Origin: Paraspadella gotoi
Lineage: Eukaryota > Chaetognatha
Length of the DNA stretch: 64,000 bases
Assembly (NCBI GenBank): GCA_051294375.1
Contig: CM119265.1
Location: 20,618,221 to 20,682,220, forward strand
Reading direction: 5' to 3'
Shown here: piece after piece, positions 1-11,536 of the stretch
Layout: every line of letters begins with the position of its first letter
Numbering within the stretch: the stretch's first letter is position 1
The notes under the pieces: generated by a model
Database searches by the model: none
What the model was told of the DNA's origin: nothing
Seen by the model: only the letters and a program-made list of their open reading frames with translations
Position numbers and translations under genes: made by a program

Positions 1-2578
1 AATTTAAGTATTCTTTCGCCCCCATATAAACATTACTCTATAAACCTCTCCATTCTTGCCAAGAGTTCTGACGTGGAACTCCTACTCTTGGAGAGATGTT
101 GGTTAATGCAATGTTTACAGCAAAGTCTGAAAGAGCTAACTGAAATTTGCTCATTTAAGTATCGCAATAATTATGAATGAATTTTTGATTCTCATGTGCC
201 TTTTATGGGAAGTAAAATATTTAAGTACTAGCTTGCATTGAAAATGAAAAAAATATATTAAATTCGTAAATAAAATATACCTATTATTTAATTGCTTATA
301 AAAACAGATGAATCCTAAGTAAAGCAGATTATGATCATTATCCTTTGGCCATTTAATACTATTGATTAGTTTAATTTAATATTTTACAGCTCGCATAATC
401 TCATTGCCATTACCAATGCGAAATCTATGTGTTGTCCCTGCCAACGCTGTATTATCCCTAATTCAATGTCGTGTACTCTATTCAATAATAAATGTACCGC
501 TTAAACTAATAAGGATTTCTTTACTGTAATCCTCTAGCAAGCTTTAACTTACTACTTAAGTTTTTTTTCCAATACTTGTGTTGATAAGTGAATAAATTTA
601 ATTGTGGGAGAACAACGTCCTATTCAAATTACCGATGGTTTTAAGTAACGTTGGTTTTAAGTACCTAGCGATTACATTTACAGGCATGTGTGACACAAAA
701 GTTATTTACAGTTGAAGTAAAAGGATTTTCGTTAGAATTTGTAGGGAGTAAAAGTTAGAGAAGTCTACTTCATTGATAATTCAATATTTTAAACAATTTA
801 TTTCACTTGAATTTAATATTAAGATTTTGATTCAATTAAGTTGAAGACAAAAGGGAATCGAAAGTTAATGGTAGCGCGATCGTCTGCCGATAGCGTAACT
901 AATAGAGTCCCCCTGAGACAAAAGGGAAACGAGGTATTTGTTTCTACTTTTTGCTCCGATTATTCAGCATTGCGTTCTTACGCAGTTATGCCCGTCCCCA
1001 TAATACCTTAGACTCACCTCCACTCGGAAAACGAAAGTCGGCGTTATATGGCTCCATAGGGCATTATAGCAATGCCCCATTCTTTACGAATTGGATACGA
1101 ATTCGATTAGAATGATAGATTTGTTACCAAAATTTGTTTTCTGAGCAATCAAAATTGAGGCTCTTCCCGGTCAAAGAGGTTTCGTCAGCACTGTCTTTAT
1201 TATTATATTCCTGTTCCTCGCTTGTCAGTCTCGTCGGCATATATGCATTATGCAAAGTCAGGTAAATTCCTCTGGATTCAGCAGAGGGATTTCTAAAAGC
1301 GGCAGCTGTCTGGAAGAAGCAGCAGGAGCCGCGGTAAGTTCGCGTGTTGAAAAGGTTGCAAAAAAAAAAAAAACGTTTGGGAGGTAGATTAGAACAATAA
1401 ATTCAGATCAGCCGTTGTAGTGCATGAAAAAAAAAACATAGAAAGATAACCCTCGTAATTCACTTCACATCCAAGAACCGTAAACATTGTGGATAATTCG
1501 AGGGAAATGACCTCTTCAGGTTTCAATTCATAAAAAGAAAATACTGTCAACACGGAAACTTCTGTTACGTTTCAAGGGCAAGGCCGGTCGATGGCCCAAC
1601 GCGGACTTTGCCCCGACCGAAGTTTTTGCCCGATCTCGCCCGGAAACTTAAAGTTTAGTAAGTGCGATTTTTTTCCCCTCTCAAATAATTTTTTTTTTAA
1701 TTTTTCGTAATTCCCGTGATTTTTTAAAAAATTCTGTAAATTTATTCCTTTTTAATCGAATCCTTTTCCTTCTGTCGATTGCAATTTTCTGAAAACTAAA
1801 TTCGTATCATCATCGAAAAATAAATATTAAATAATTTTCATTCATAAAACTCTTCAAATTACTCAGTAATAAACCACGCTTATTTAACTNNNNNNNNNNT
1901 TTTTCCTAATTTTGACCAAGAAAACATAAAAATTTTGGAAAGTTGTAGTTAAATTTTTTATTTAACTTCTTATGCTCTATCAGAATCCATCAAAAAAAGT
2001 TAAGATTGATTAAAAAAAATTTTTATCATTATATAGTAATATTGTAATTTTAATAGCAACAATAAAAGCATTAAAATCGAACTTTTTTAAAAAAGTCTTT
2101 TTTTACCTAAAAGTAGACTTCAAGACTAAAGTTTTGAACCCCCGCCCCTATTGAATTTAATTTCATAGTAGATTTTATAGTATAACGAGAGGATGTCCTT
2201 TTAAATTTTAAGTTAACCAATTGTTTCGTCATTTACGGTGATAAAAGCTCGAGCCCAGACGCGCCCTTGTTTTTCGTTTCCAGTTCGGATTTGCACTAAC
2301 AATTTTCTTGACAAAATAAAGATTCAATTTCACTTTTCTTCGAACTCGTTTTTCTCCGGGACTCTGTTTCTATTTATCTTTATCTTTATCTCTCTCCTTT
2401 TTCTAAATATCTCCCTTTCTCGCTTTCGCCTTTATCTAGCTCTTTGACATGCTCTACATATTATTCTCTTTTTCTTTCTCTCTTTTTATTTCTCTCTCCG
2501 ATTATGACTCATAAGGCAATTCGATCGTATCCTATCTCAATTTGGCGTCTTTGGTAATAATCTGGTCTCCGGCTTTGC

Positions 2579-2621
<43 letters not shown>

Positions 2622-3367
2622 ACCTTACAGGGGAAATGGAAATTTCCAGTTCTCGCTGCTCCGATGGATTTTTCCTAAAGATTATTTTTCTTTCAATTCT
2701 CCCCCGTAATCTAGTATTTCACTCTTCGTAACTTCGTCTCTCTCTTTCATCGAGAGACAGAGACAGAGTCGTTCTGCTTCGAGTTTCGCTCCTGACCCCA
2801 ATTCCTGTTTCTTGTTTACTTTTTCTCTCGCCTCCCGAGTGTAATCGTTTCTGTTTCTCCTCTTTTCTTTCGTTTCTTCTCTTTTATTCTTTTCTCTATC
2901 TCGTATCCTCACTATCTATTCTCTTGATCGTAAATATCGCCACAAAGATGGGAATTTTTCTTTCTTGGGCACAGTTGCCGCGAATTACGAAAGATTGCGC
3001 GTTGAGACTAGCTTAATGAAATGGGGATTACTTGCGACTTTTAAAAGTTAAACCCTTATCATTATTCTTCAAAATCTAAAAATGTATTGACCCCATTATT
3101 ATTTTTTAATTATAAATATTCCACGATTATTGAAATATTAAGAAAAATTATCCTTCTCTATAGAACAAATGCCACCTTTCATTTCGTGCTAAGCCCTTGT
3201 AAAAATTAGAGATAAAAAGTCTAAAATATCTCACTTTTGGATGATCCTCTTCGTCGTCATCGTCGTCGTCGTCGTTATTGTCATCTTCCTCATTTCATCA
3301 CTCTTTTCGTTGCGGACCAGACATAAATCACACACAGTCTCAACGAAAAACTCAGGTTCCTTTCCTC

Positions 3368-3464
<97 letters not shown>

Positions 3465-4136
3465 CTCTCTCAAAAGAAACCCTCGTCTCACGGATCGAGG
3501 CTTTCTCGCTCTTTCGCCATCCTTCTCTATCTCTCTCTTCTCTCTCTCTTCTATTCTTTTAATACCCAGACTCTCCGTCCAATCACCTTTCGACTCTCCC
3601 CTTCAGGTTCATCCACCAATCAGGATCCGTCTTGGACGAGAACTCGCCAATCGACGGACGACGACCCCGCAGTAACTTACCCGTCCACGACGGGGATCTC
3701 AACAACCAACCCAAAAAAACTGAATCCTGCGTTGGCAGGAAGAAAATTCTTGTCGTCTGCATCATCGTCGTCGTCGTCGTCATCGACGCTGCGACCTTGT
3801 GGCCACAATGTAACGAATCTTTAACGACGTCGTCGTCGTCTTCGTCGTCACAAGCGGTGAACTTTAAACCCAAAAAGGATCGATTAGATTTTGTTTTCTC
3901 TTCTCATTTTTTCGAAAATGATTTTTCCCTTCGTAAAATTCTCAAACTTAATCCCGAAAACCGGTTGAAGACCGGATACCTTTTTCTTTCGCACGGATAT
4001 TAAAAACGAGAAGGGGAAAAAGTACAAACCAATGTCGTGGATGCGCTTTTCCAAGATCTTTCTCGTCGTTGTAGCCCAATCCGACACGGCGAGTCCTGTC
4101 CCTTCCCGGATAGCCGGTCTCTGACCGGCCTCGAAA
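1..4136. other. Upstream non-coding region
   Basis: No coding exon could be supported here. The DNA is AT-rich, with a 10-N gap at 1890-1899, a (CT)n tract near 2581-2620, a long (CT)n tract at 3367-3459 and trinucleotide (TCG/GTC)n stretches near 3246-3285 and 3764-3850. A short stretch at 1209-1331 ends in a good donor (gcg|gtaagt) and could be a 5' untranslated exon of the leucine-rich-repeat gene, but nothing ties it to that gene. A GC-rich patch at about 1570-1640 might be promoter DNA. Both ideas are inference. Confidence 0.5.
3367..3459. repeat. (CT)n microsatellite
   Basis: About 90 bp of nearly pure CT dinucleotides. Its six-frame translations (Leu-Ser or Arg-Glu runs) are not proteins. 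Confidence 0.95.
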
Positions 4137-7100
4137 ATGGTTCGACGGTCGAGTCTTGTCGCGCCTTCCCGCGGATTTCCCTACAAACCTTTGCTATGCT
4201 TACATTTTGTGTTGACGCTTTCGCTGGCGGCGGCATTTTCAGTTTCGCCGGACGATCGAACCCGAGACGAGACGAAGGGCGTCCCCGAAAAATCGGCGCC
4301 GATCGGAGAATTGGACGACGCCGTCTCCGCCAAACAGGACGCTTTCGCAACCACCACCGCCACTCTCAAAGCGACACCTACCTCAAAGGAATACAAAAAC
4401 GTAAACAAACAAAGCGACAAAGAGAATCATAAACAGGAATCGAGTCTTCAATCGCCAGTCAACAACAACAACAACAACAACCACACCACGACCTTCGCGC
4501 CAAAGTCTTTCTCGCCTCTGAAGCCGTCATGGAATCGGCGCCAACGATTGGAGTCTTTCGAATGCGTCGGGGGCACCGCCTGTCAATGCGTCTGTCAAGT
4601 TTCAGTTTACATGAGGTGCGTTGCGAGCTGTTTGAAGGAATACGTTGAAAATTGTTTGTTTGTTTGCTACAAAAGTTTTAAAATTATAACGCTTTGTAGA
4701 CGCGAAAGTTCTGCTTCATTCTTTGCGCCAAATTTCAAGTGAAAAAGAAAATATATTTAACTCTGTATCTGAAAAGTTAATGGGACGAAAACGCCAGAGA
4801 TTAAAAATAATTTATATAAATTAAAATGTGGCCGTTCTCGAAATCTAAAAGTTTTCAGAAACAAAAGAAACTAAAGTTCTACAAATTTGTATAATTTAGA
4901 AAAAGTAGAATTAAACGAAATAATTATCGTAATTTTAAGGTTGGACCGGAAGTGCAACATTGAGTGCAATAACCAGACTCTGACGCGAATCCCGTCCTCG
5001 CTTCGGCAAGCCGTCTTCAGCTACGAAACGGCGGACTTTTCCTTCAACTCCATCGCTTCCCTGGGACGGAGCGTCTTCGGCACCTTTTCCGCCAAAACGC
5101 TGCTGCTGCAGCATAACCAGGTCTCGATCGATTCTTTTCAGTGACTCTTTATTTGATTAATTGATTGGTTGAATCATTTGTTCGTTTATTTAACTATTGA
5201 TCGATTGATTTTTGGAGGTTATGACCAAACGAATTGGGGATTGATAAAATATGAATCGTTGATTAATAAGGTAATTAATTATTTAAACGGTTTAAGTAAT
5301 TTAATGAAGAAAAAAAATTTGATCGAAAAAATTAAACTGTGCGATTTATTTATTGATTCACAGATCGAGTGGATAAAAAAGGCGTTCGTGGGCAACATCA
5401 CTCGCGACCTACTCCGCTTGAATCTGGATCACAACCGAATTCGGACTCTGGACGCCGACGCCTTCGCGGGCCTTCGCCGCCTCGAAGAACTCTCGCTCGT
5501 CCACAATCGTCTCCAGACTCTGGAGGACGGAACTTTCGCCGCCTTAACCGGGCTCAGGGTCTTATATTTGAAAGGTCAGGACGAGGTGGGATTGGGGTAT
5601 GGTCCCCTGAATTTAGGGGCGCGAGTTTTTAGTTTATTTTTTTTATTTCTTATTCTAATTTCTGTCGTTAAAATTTATGCAAGAAAGAGAAAACTTTCTA
5701 CGTCCTATTAGTATTATGGCGTGGGAAAACTACGACAATTTGTACCAGCTTTTAAAATCGCTCAGCCCTACAAAAACAAACAAACTTTGTCGCTGATCTC
5801 CGAATGAAAGATTTAAAGACGAGACGAGACTTCAAATGTCAGTCCCTTTTTTTTTTTTTTTTGAAGAACCTTTTTCGAGGTTTTGTCTAGACCGAAATTA
5901 GCGGTTTTCGATAAAATGATTACTCAATTTTGTAAACAGTTCGATTTTGAATTAAGACATTCCGATCGTATCTTAGGATTTTTAAAAGCCCAAATATTCA
6001 AACCATTCGAGATATTCAAAACTGAATTTAAGTTTCAGTTTTCTGATAGCTCGTATTTTAAGTATTACAAGGTCTCCTGATGAAATTTACTGAAAAACAG
6101 ATACCGATTTTGTTGGGTGAAAACTAGAGACTAGAGAAATAAAAAAAATAACAAAATCGATCTTAGCAGGTGAGATCGACGCAGTTCGTGAACACGAATT
6201 TAATGAGATGTCAATTAATGAAAGAAAATATTCAACCAATTCTCACTTGCCTATTTATAAGTTGTTTTTTTCAATTAATTGGCGTTTTGAAGTTGAATAA
6301 ATTTAAATTCTTCGACTCTTCATTCACCATTTCCTAATTTCCTCCTATTCTCCACCCGCCAGGCAATCAACTCTCCACCCTTCCGCCGACCGCCTTCTCC
6401 TCTTCCTCCCCCGCTTCCCTCTCTTCCCTGGAACTGGATCTCCGCCACAACCTCATCCGCGACTTCACCTCCTGCGAGATCGACTTCCTCGCCTCCGCCC
6501 GCTCCGTCCTCCTTCAACGAAACCCCCTCCGATGCCGGTGTCGCCTCCTCGATCTCTTCCGCAGCTACGATCGTCGGCATCGCGACGACGGGCGGCGTTG
6601 GTCCGAACCGAAACCGGCGTCGAGCTACTACGCCTCCCGCTACTTTGAGCGCCGGTTGGAGGGCGTGGTTTGCGCGGCGCCGTCCGAGTGGCGAGGCGCG
6701 CCGGTGACGGAGGCGCTGCGGCTCTCCAAGACGCAATGCGACGCCGAGAGAGGCAACGCCTCCTTCGCCAGCGACGACGCCGATAAATCCTGTCCCTTCT
6801 CCCGGTCACGTCACGCGGATTCCCTCGTCCGTCGATCCCCGACGGCGCTGCCCGACGCCGCCAAGTGGTTGATCGTCGTCTCGGTTCCGCTTGGCGGCGC
6901 CGTCGTCCTCGCGGCGCTGGGATTTCTCTGTTTCAAAATGCGGAAGAGACGAAAACTGCGACGAGAACGACGACGACGAAACGGAGGAGACGACGATGAC
7001 GACGACGACGATGACGACGACGAGGACGAAAGGTTCCAACATCATCGTCCGCTGATGTACGACAAACTGCGGAGAATGGCGGACAAATCGACGGAGGGAT

Positions 7101-8496
7101 TCAACACCGGCGCCGGGACCTTTGGCGACGGAACTCACCTCGAGGGAAGCAAGAAGAGCTCGTGGATGAGGAGCGGATACGATTTGGGTCAGGAAGAGGA
7201 GGAGGTGGTGGAGGGGTGGGTTAATGGAGCAGAGGCTGAAGGAGTCAGGGAGGACGGTGGAGCGAACGTAGGCGAAGGTAGCGGGGATAGGAGCGATGGG
7301 AAAAGCGGGGATAGGAGCGATGGGAAAAGCGGAGAGAGAAGCGAAGAGATCGTCAAAGAAAGAAGCGACGACAACAACGCCCTCGATTCGAAAAGAGACG
7401 AAACGCCGCCGTCGTCGTCCTCGAAAAAATCCAAGATTCCAAAGTCGAAATCGATGACGACGACGCCGACGATTCCAAAGTCGACGGAACTGTTGAGGGA
7501 GACTTCTTCCGTTTCAGCCTCCGCCGCCGCCGGAGCCTCTGATCGCCTCCGCTCGAAAGACTCGAAAGACGCGATCGATCGATCGGAGAGACAAAATCCG
7601 CGACGATCCAAAGACCGACAAGAATTCCAAGACCGACAAGAATTTCAAAACCGACAACGGTCCAAAGACCGACGGGAACATCACGACCGACAGCAACGAC
7701 GCCGAACAGGGGAGACGTCCAACGATCGGAGAAGTTCGCATCAGCGACCGACGAGTCGAGATCCCGGCGTCAGGGAGTCCACACGCCCGTCGAAGCAGCA
7801 GCCGCCGCAAAAACAGCAGCAGAGAAGAGAGCAACAGCGCTCGGCGACGCAGCAATCGCAAGAGCAGCAATCGCAGCAAAGACGGGCGAAGAAACGCGAG
7901 CATTCTAGTCACAACCCGGAGAGACCCGTGGGTGTGATCTCCTCCAGCGTTCCGCGCAGCAAGAAGGAATGCTTGGAGACTTTTAAGGAGAGAGAGAGAA
8001 TGATGAAACAGCAGAACGAGTGGGAGAAGAAAAGGAGGAAAGAGGAAGAGAAGAGGAGGAAGGATGAGAAGAAGAGAGAGGAAGAGGCGAAGAAGAAGAG
8101 AGAGAGGAAGCTATTAAAGGAAAGAGAGAAAGATATGGAGAGGAGGAGGAAAGAGGCGAGGGAGAGGGAGAAGACGAGGAATGCGCCGCATAGACAAGTA
8201 GGTTTTTTTTTATCGATTGATTTGATTTTGTTTTGATTTCTGAACTTACCAAATTTTCGACCCCCACCCAGAGCCAACTCCGCTTGATCCTCCAGCATTT
8301 CCAAGCGCACCCGGCCGGACGTCAGAGTCCGTTGGGCCTCTCGAAGGGCGAGTCAGCCGACGCCGACGATCGGACGAGGCGCTGGTTGGAGACTCTTACC
8401 ACATCCACGACCAGTTTGAACTCTTTGGAGAAGGCGATCGGGTCCGAGCCCCCGGGGCGGAGCCAGGGAGAGGAGGAGGAAGAGGAGGAGAAGTGA
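4137..8496 (+). CDS. Leucine-rich-repeat single-pass membrane protein
   Basis: Five exons fit in phase: 4137-4615, 4940-5120, 5364-5574, 6363-8197 and 8272-8496, giving about 976 residues. The chosen ATG opens a signal peptide (hydrophobic LLCLHFVLTLSLAAAF near residues 18-33). After a low-complexity linker comes a Cys-rich N-cap (TACQCVCQ, then RKCNIEC), about five leucine-rich repeats (LLLQHNQIEWIKKAF, LRLNLDHNRIRTLDADAF, LEELSLVHNRLQTLEDGTF, LYLKGNQLSTLP) and a C-cap starting NPLRCRC. One membrane helix (WLIVVSVPLGGAVVLAALGF, about residue 458-480) is followed by a basic stop-transfer stretch. The tail of nearly 500 residues is highly charged: an Asp run, a repeat GDRSDGKS, Gln-rich segments and a Lys/Arg/Glu-rich probable coiled coil. 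No TIR or kinase domain is visible, so it is not a Toll receptor. Ectodomain likely binds a ligand or matrix partner; function unknown. Repeat splitting by introns at NQ|IEW and LKG|NQL supports the model. Confidence 0.88.
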
Positions 8497-9254
8497 AGCA
8501 GCCGGCGAATGTTCTTTGACTAAATATTGTTTTTTTTTAATCTTTCGATATTCGATTCTTACTTTTTATTTGCGAACGAGCTTAAAAATTCCTTCATTGT
8601 TAACAATACCGTTTTAGATATTGTGGGTTTTTCTTTTTATTTCGCTGAGCGAAAAAGGGGCGAGTTCCTTTCGAACTGTAGCTTAAATTTTTTTTATTGA
8701 TAACAATGTATTAATAACTCACGTTGTTCTTCCGTAACTCAAGGCGCTTTAGCAATTATTAATCTAGACGAACACAGGTTTTCTTCGACCTAAAATTGCT
8801 GTGGAAAAATTACGTTAACCATTTTGTGCCATTGTATAATTTTGTCAACTTGTTCATTAATATCTTGTTTACTTTCGCTGTTATATCTACAATTTTGTTA
8901 GATTACATATTACTCCCTCCCATGGATGAATTCAATAACAATGAAGCTAATGTAGTAAAAACAAAACTATTTAGAAACTATATTGCATAGGCTCTGCAGT
9001 CTGCAGCATATCAATTCTTCGAATTCCAGTACCGCTAAAACAGCGTTCGCCTGTAAAGACCAAAATACAAACTGGGAGTGATATTCTCACTTTCCTAAAA
9101 GCTTTTATTCGCTCAAATTGAAAGCTATTGTTGAATTGAACAAACAGTAGTTTAAATAAATACAACTATTGTCGCAACACAATGTCTGTCGCGTTACGTA
9201 AAAAGGTCTTTAGTATAAGAACCACGCCAGGTTTGCTCTTCACACGAAAATGCC
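8497..9254. other. Intergenic region
   Basis: AT-rich spacer between the LRR gene and the protease. I saw no exon or recognisable repeat. It must hold the 3' end of the LRR transcript, but I found no clear AATAAA close to its stop codon. Confidence 0.5.
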
Positions 9255-9260
9255 TATAAA
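9255..9260 (+). promoter_or_regulatory. TATA box of the serine protease gene
   Basis: TATAAA lies 41-46 bp before the protease ATG. A start site about 30 bp downstream, near the initiator-like gtcagaa at 9282-9288, would leave a leader of under 20 nt. A strong TATA with a short leader is common in highly expressed digestive protease genes; expression level here is inference. Confidence 0.65.
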
Positions 9261-9300
9261 ACCTGGAAACAGAAAGCGAAAGTCAGAAATGTAAAAAAAA

Positions 9301-11192
9301 ATGTTCGGCTATTTTGTCTTCGCTCTTTTGCCTCTGTTTTCGGCAGCGACGCAGTGCGGCGTTGGCGGTCTTCATAGAGTCGTCGGAGGAGTGACCGCGA
9401 TTCCGAACAATTGGCCCTGGCAGGTGTAACTGTTTTGTCTCATTGTCTCTATTTATAATTATTTCTTAATTACTTTAATTTTAAATTCAATAAAGAAAGA
9501 TAAATAAATAAATGAATGAATGAATTTTTAAAAAATAAATAAAAAAAGAAAATAACAAATTTTTAAAAAGATTTAAAAAGGAAAAAAAGCTCAGTTGATA
9601 ATTATTAATTTTATTTTATTGAATTTAAACGAAAATTATCATCCTGTAAAATAAAAGAAGAATAATCCACTGACAGTGAAACTCAAATTATTTTATTATT
9701 AAATTTAAACAAAAATCCTTTCCCCCTCCAAAAAGATCACAATCCAACGCGTGGAAAAGTTCACCGTCTTCGGCCAAGAGTACGAGAGAACCTACCACTC
9801 CTGCGGCGGCGCCATCATAGCGCCAGAGTGGATCCTGACCGCGGGTCACTGCTTCCCTAGAGGGACGGAAGACGTCCACTGGCGCGTGGTGGCTGGAGAG
9901 CACGATCTGAGGAGCAATTCCCGTCTGGAGCAAGCTAGGAAGGTCATTCGGTGAGTCGCTGGATCGGGGCAATGGAACGAGCTGGGAAAATCATTAGGCG
10001 AGTCGCAGAGCCGAAGCACTGTGTAGAGAGTGTGTAGAGAAACATTTGAGGAGGATGGCTCATCTGGAACTTCACACGACACACTACACACAATAATATC
10101 ATTATGTTCGCCGCTGAGTTTGCGCAACGGAGCAATATCTGTGGCAAAAGTAAACGGTGGAGCACGCGAGGCGGGATTATATTAAATCAAGTTGTTTGTT
10201 GAAAAGTGTTTTAGCCTGATCACATTTTTTTTTATCTTTGCTTTATTTTCTTTATCCGTCATCTGCAGCGTGATCATGCCCTCCAATTACCACGGAGGGC
10301 CGTCGCAGAACGACATCGCCCTCTTGCGCCTCGACAAGCCGCTCGAGTTTGGGTGGGGAGTTCAGCCCATCTGTCTGCCGGAGCAGGGCGATGTGGACTA
10401 CGACGAGTTGAATCACTGCGTGCTTACCGGGTGGGGACTAACCAAGGGTCCTCAGGACAGCACAAAGTTGCAAGAGGTGAACTTAAACAACTTTATTAGC
10501 ATATAAATATTTATATATTTATAAATTTGCAAATAATATTCATATAAATTAATATCGTATCTATTAAATTTTAAATGTTTTTGTACATGTTCATGTTTTT
10601 TTTTTCGATAACTCTCCTGACTTCCTCAGGTATTCGGTCCCACTATTTCGCCCGAGACTTGCCGTGATCAATTACGGTATGTGAATAATTTTACTACTAT
10701 CGAAACTAGATAGTTATAAATTGTAAAAAAGTCCGAATTTTTTTTTTTAATCATACCTAATTTCTTTCCAGTTTTTCTGTTCCCTTTAAAATGTTAACAA
10801 ACGACATGTTGTCATTTTAGCCACGCTTTCGGAAATCAAGTCAAAGACACGATGGTTTGTTTCGGCAACGGACTCAAAGGCGGCTGCATGGGGGACAGCG
10901 GTGGACCCCTCGCTTGCCGGGTCGGAGGCCTCTGGAGAAGTACTGGCATCGTATCTTTCGGAAGCTCCAAATGTTTGGTAATGCGAAAGAACGAGTAACG
11001 AGAGTTTTACATATTAAAAGCTTAATTAATAGAAAAATGATATTAACTAACTTCTGATTTGAATTTTAGGACGAAGGAATGCCAACGGTCTTCACACAGA
11101 CATCTCATTACGTTGATTGGATCAAGAGTTTCATTGATAAGACTGAAGGAGAAGAAGAAGAAGAAGTAGAAGAAGAAGAGGAATGGAAGTGA
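9301..11192 (+). CDS. Secreted S1 serine protease, chymotrypsin/elastase-like
   Basis: Six exons join in phase: 9301-9423, 9736-9950, 10269-10476, 10630-10676, 10821-10977 and 11070-11192, giving 290 residues. A signal peptide ([18 protein letters not shown]) is followed by a short propeptide with Cys and the activation site LHR|VVGG, so activation should need a trypsin-like cut. The catalytic triad is present: His in TAGHC (usually TAAHC), Asp in NDIALL and Ser in GDSGGP. By chymotrypsin numbering, residue 189 is Gly ([10 protein letters not shown]), 216 is Gly and 226 is Thr (MPTVF). There is no Asp189, so trypsin specificity is unlikely; chymotrypsin- or elastase-like cleavage is expected. 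An acidic tail ([14 protein letters not shown]) extends beyond the usual C-terminal helix. No CLIP, LDL or other accessory domain is seen. A digestive role is plausible but inferred. Confidence 0.93.
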
Positions 11193-11229
11193 ACGGAATT
11201 TCTCATAAACCAATTGCATCATATTTCAT

Positions 11230-11235
11230 AATAAA
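11230..11235 (+). terminator. Polyadenylation signal of the protease gene
   Basis: AATAAA lies 38 bp after the protease stop codon, giving a very short 3' UTR. Confidence 0.7.
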
Positions 11236-11536
11236 AAAAACGCAAAGAATTATTTGTAAATTTGTTATTTAATTCAATTTCAAAACAAGTGCTCTTTAAA
11301 TAAAAAAAATATGTTTAACAACATCATTAAATTTTTGTTTGCAAAACTTACCCAAATCTACAGAAAACTGTTAATTAGAAAGTCCAAGGATGTCACAAGA
11401 ATCTTCCAATAACAAAAATGAAGTCTTTGAAATATTTTTTGTGACGAAACGACGCCCCCCTCCCCGCATTGATTCAAAAAATTCAAAAATTTCTCAATAT
11501 AGTTAAAAGAGTGTCGTAACTCTCTCAAGACCGGCT

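Noticed and set aside
3231-3675. Open frames over the (CT)n tract on both strands
   Set aside because: They translate only as Leu-Ser or Arg-Glu runs and lack splice or start context; the same is true at 28210-28640, 57981-58229 and 60405-60790.
6320-8310. Several long antisense frames opposite the LRR gene
   Set aside because: They mirror the GC-rich, low-complexity coding exon; the sense strand has the signal peptide, LRR, membrane helix and matching splice phases.
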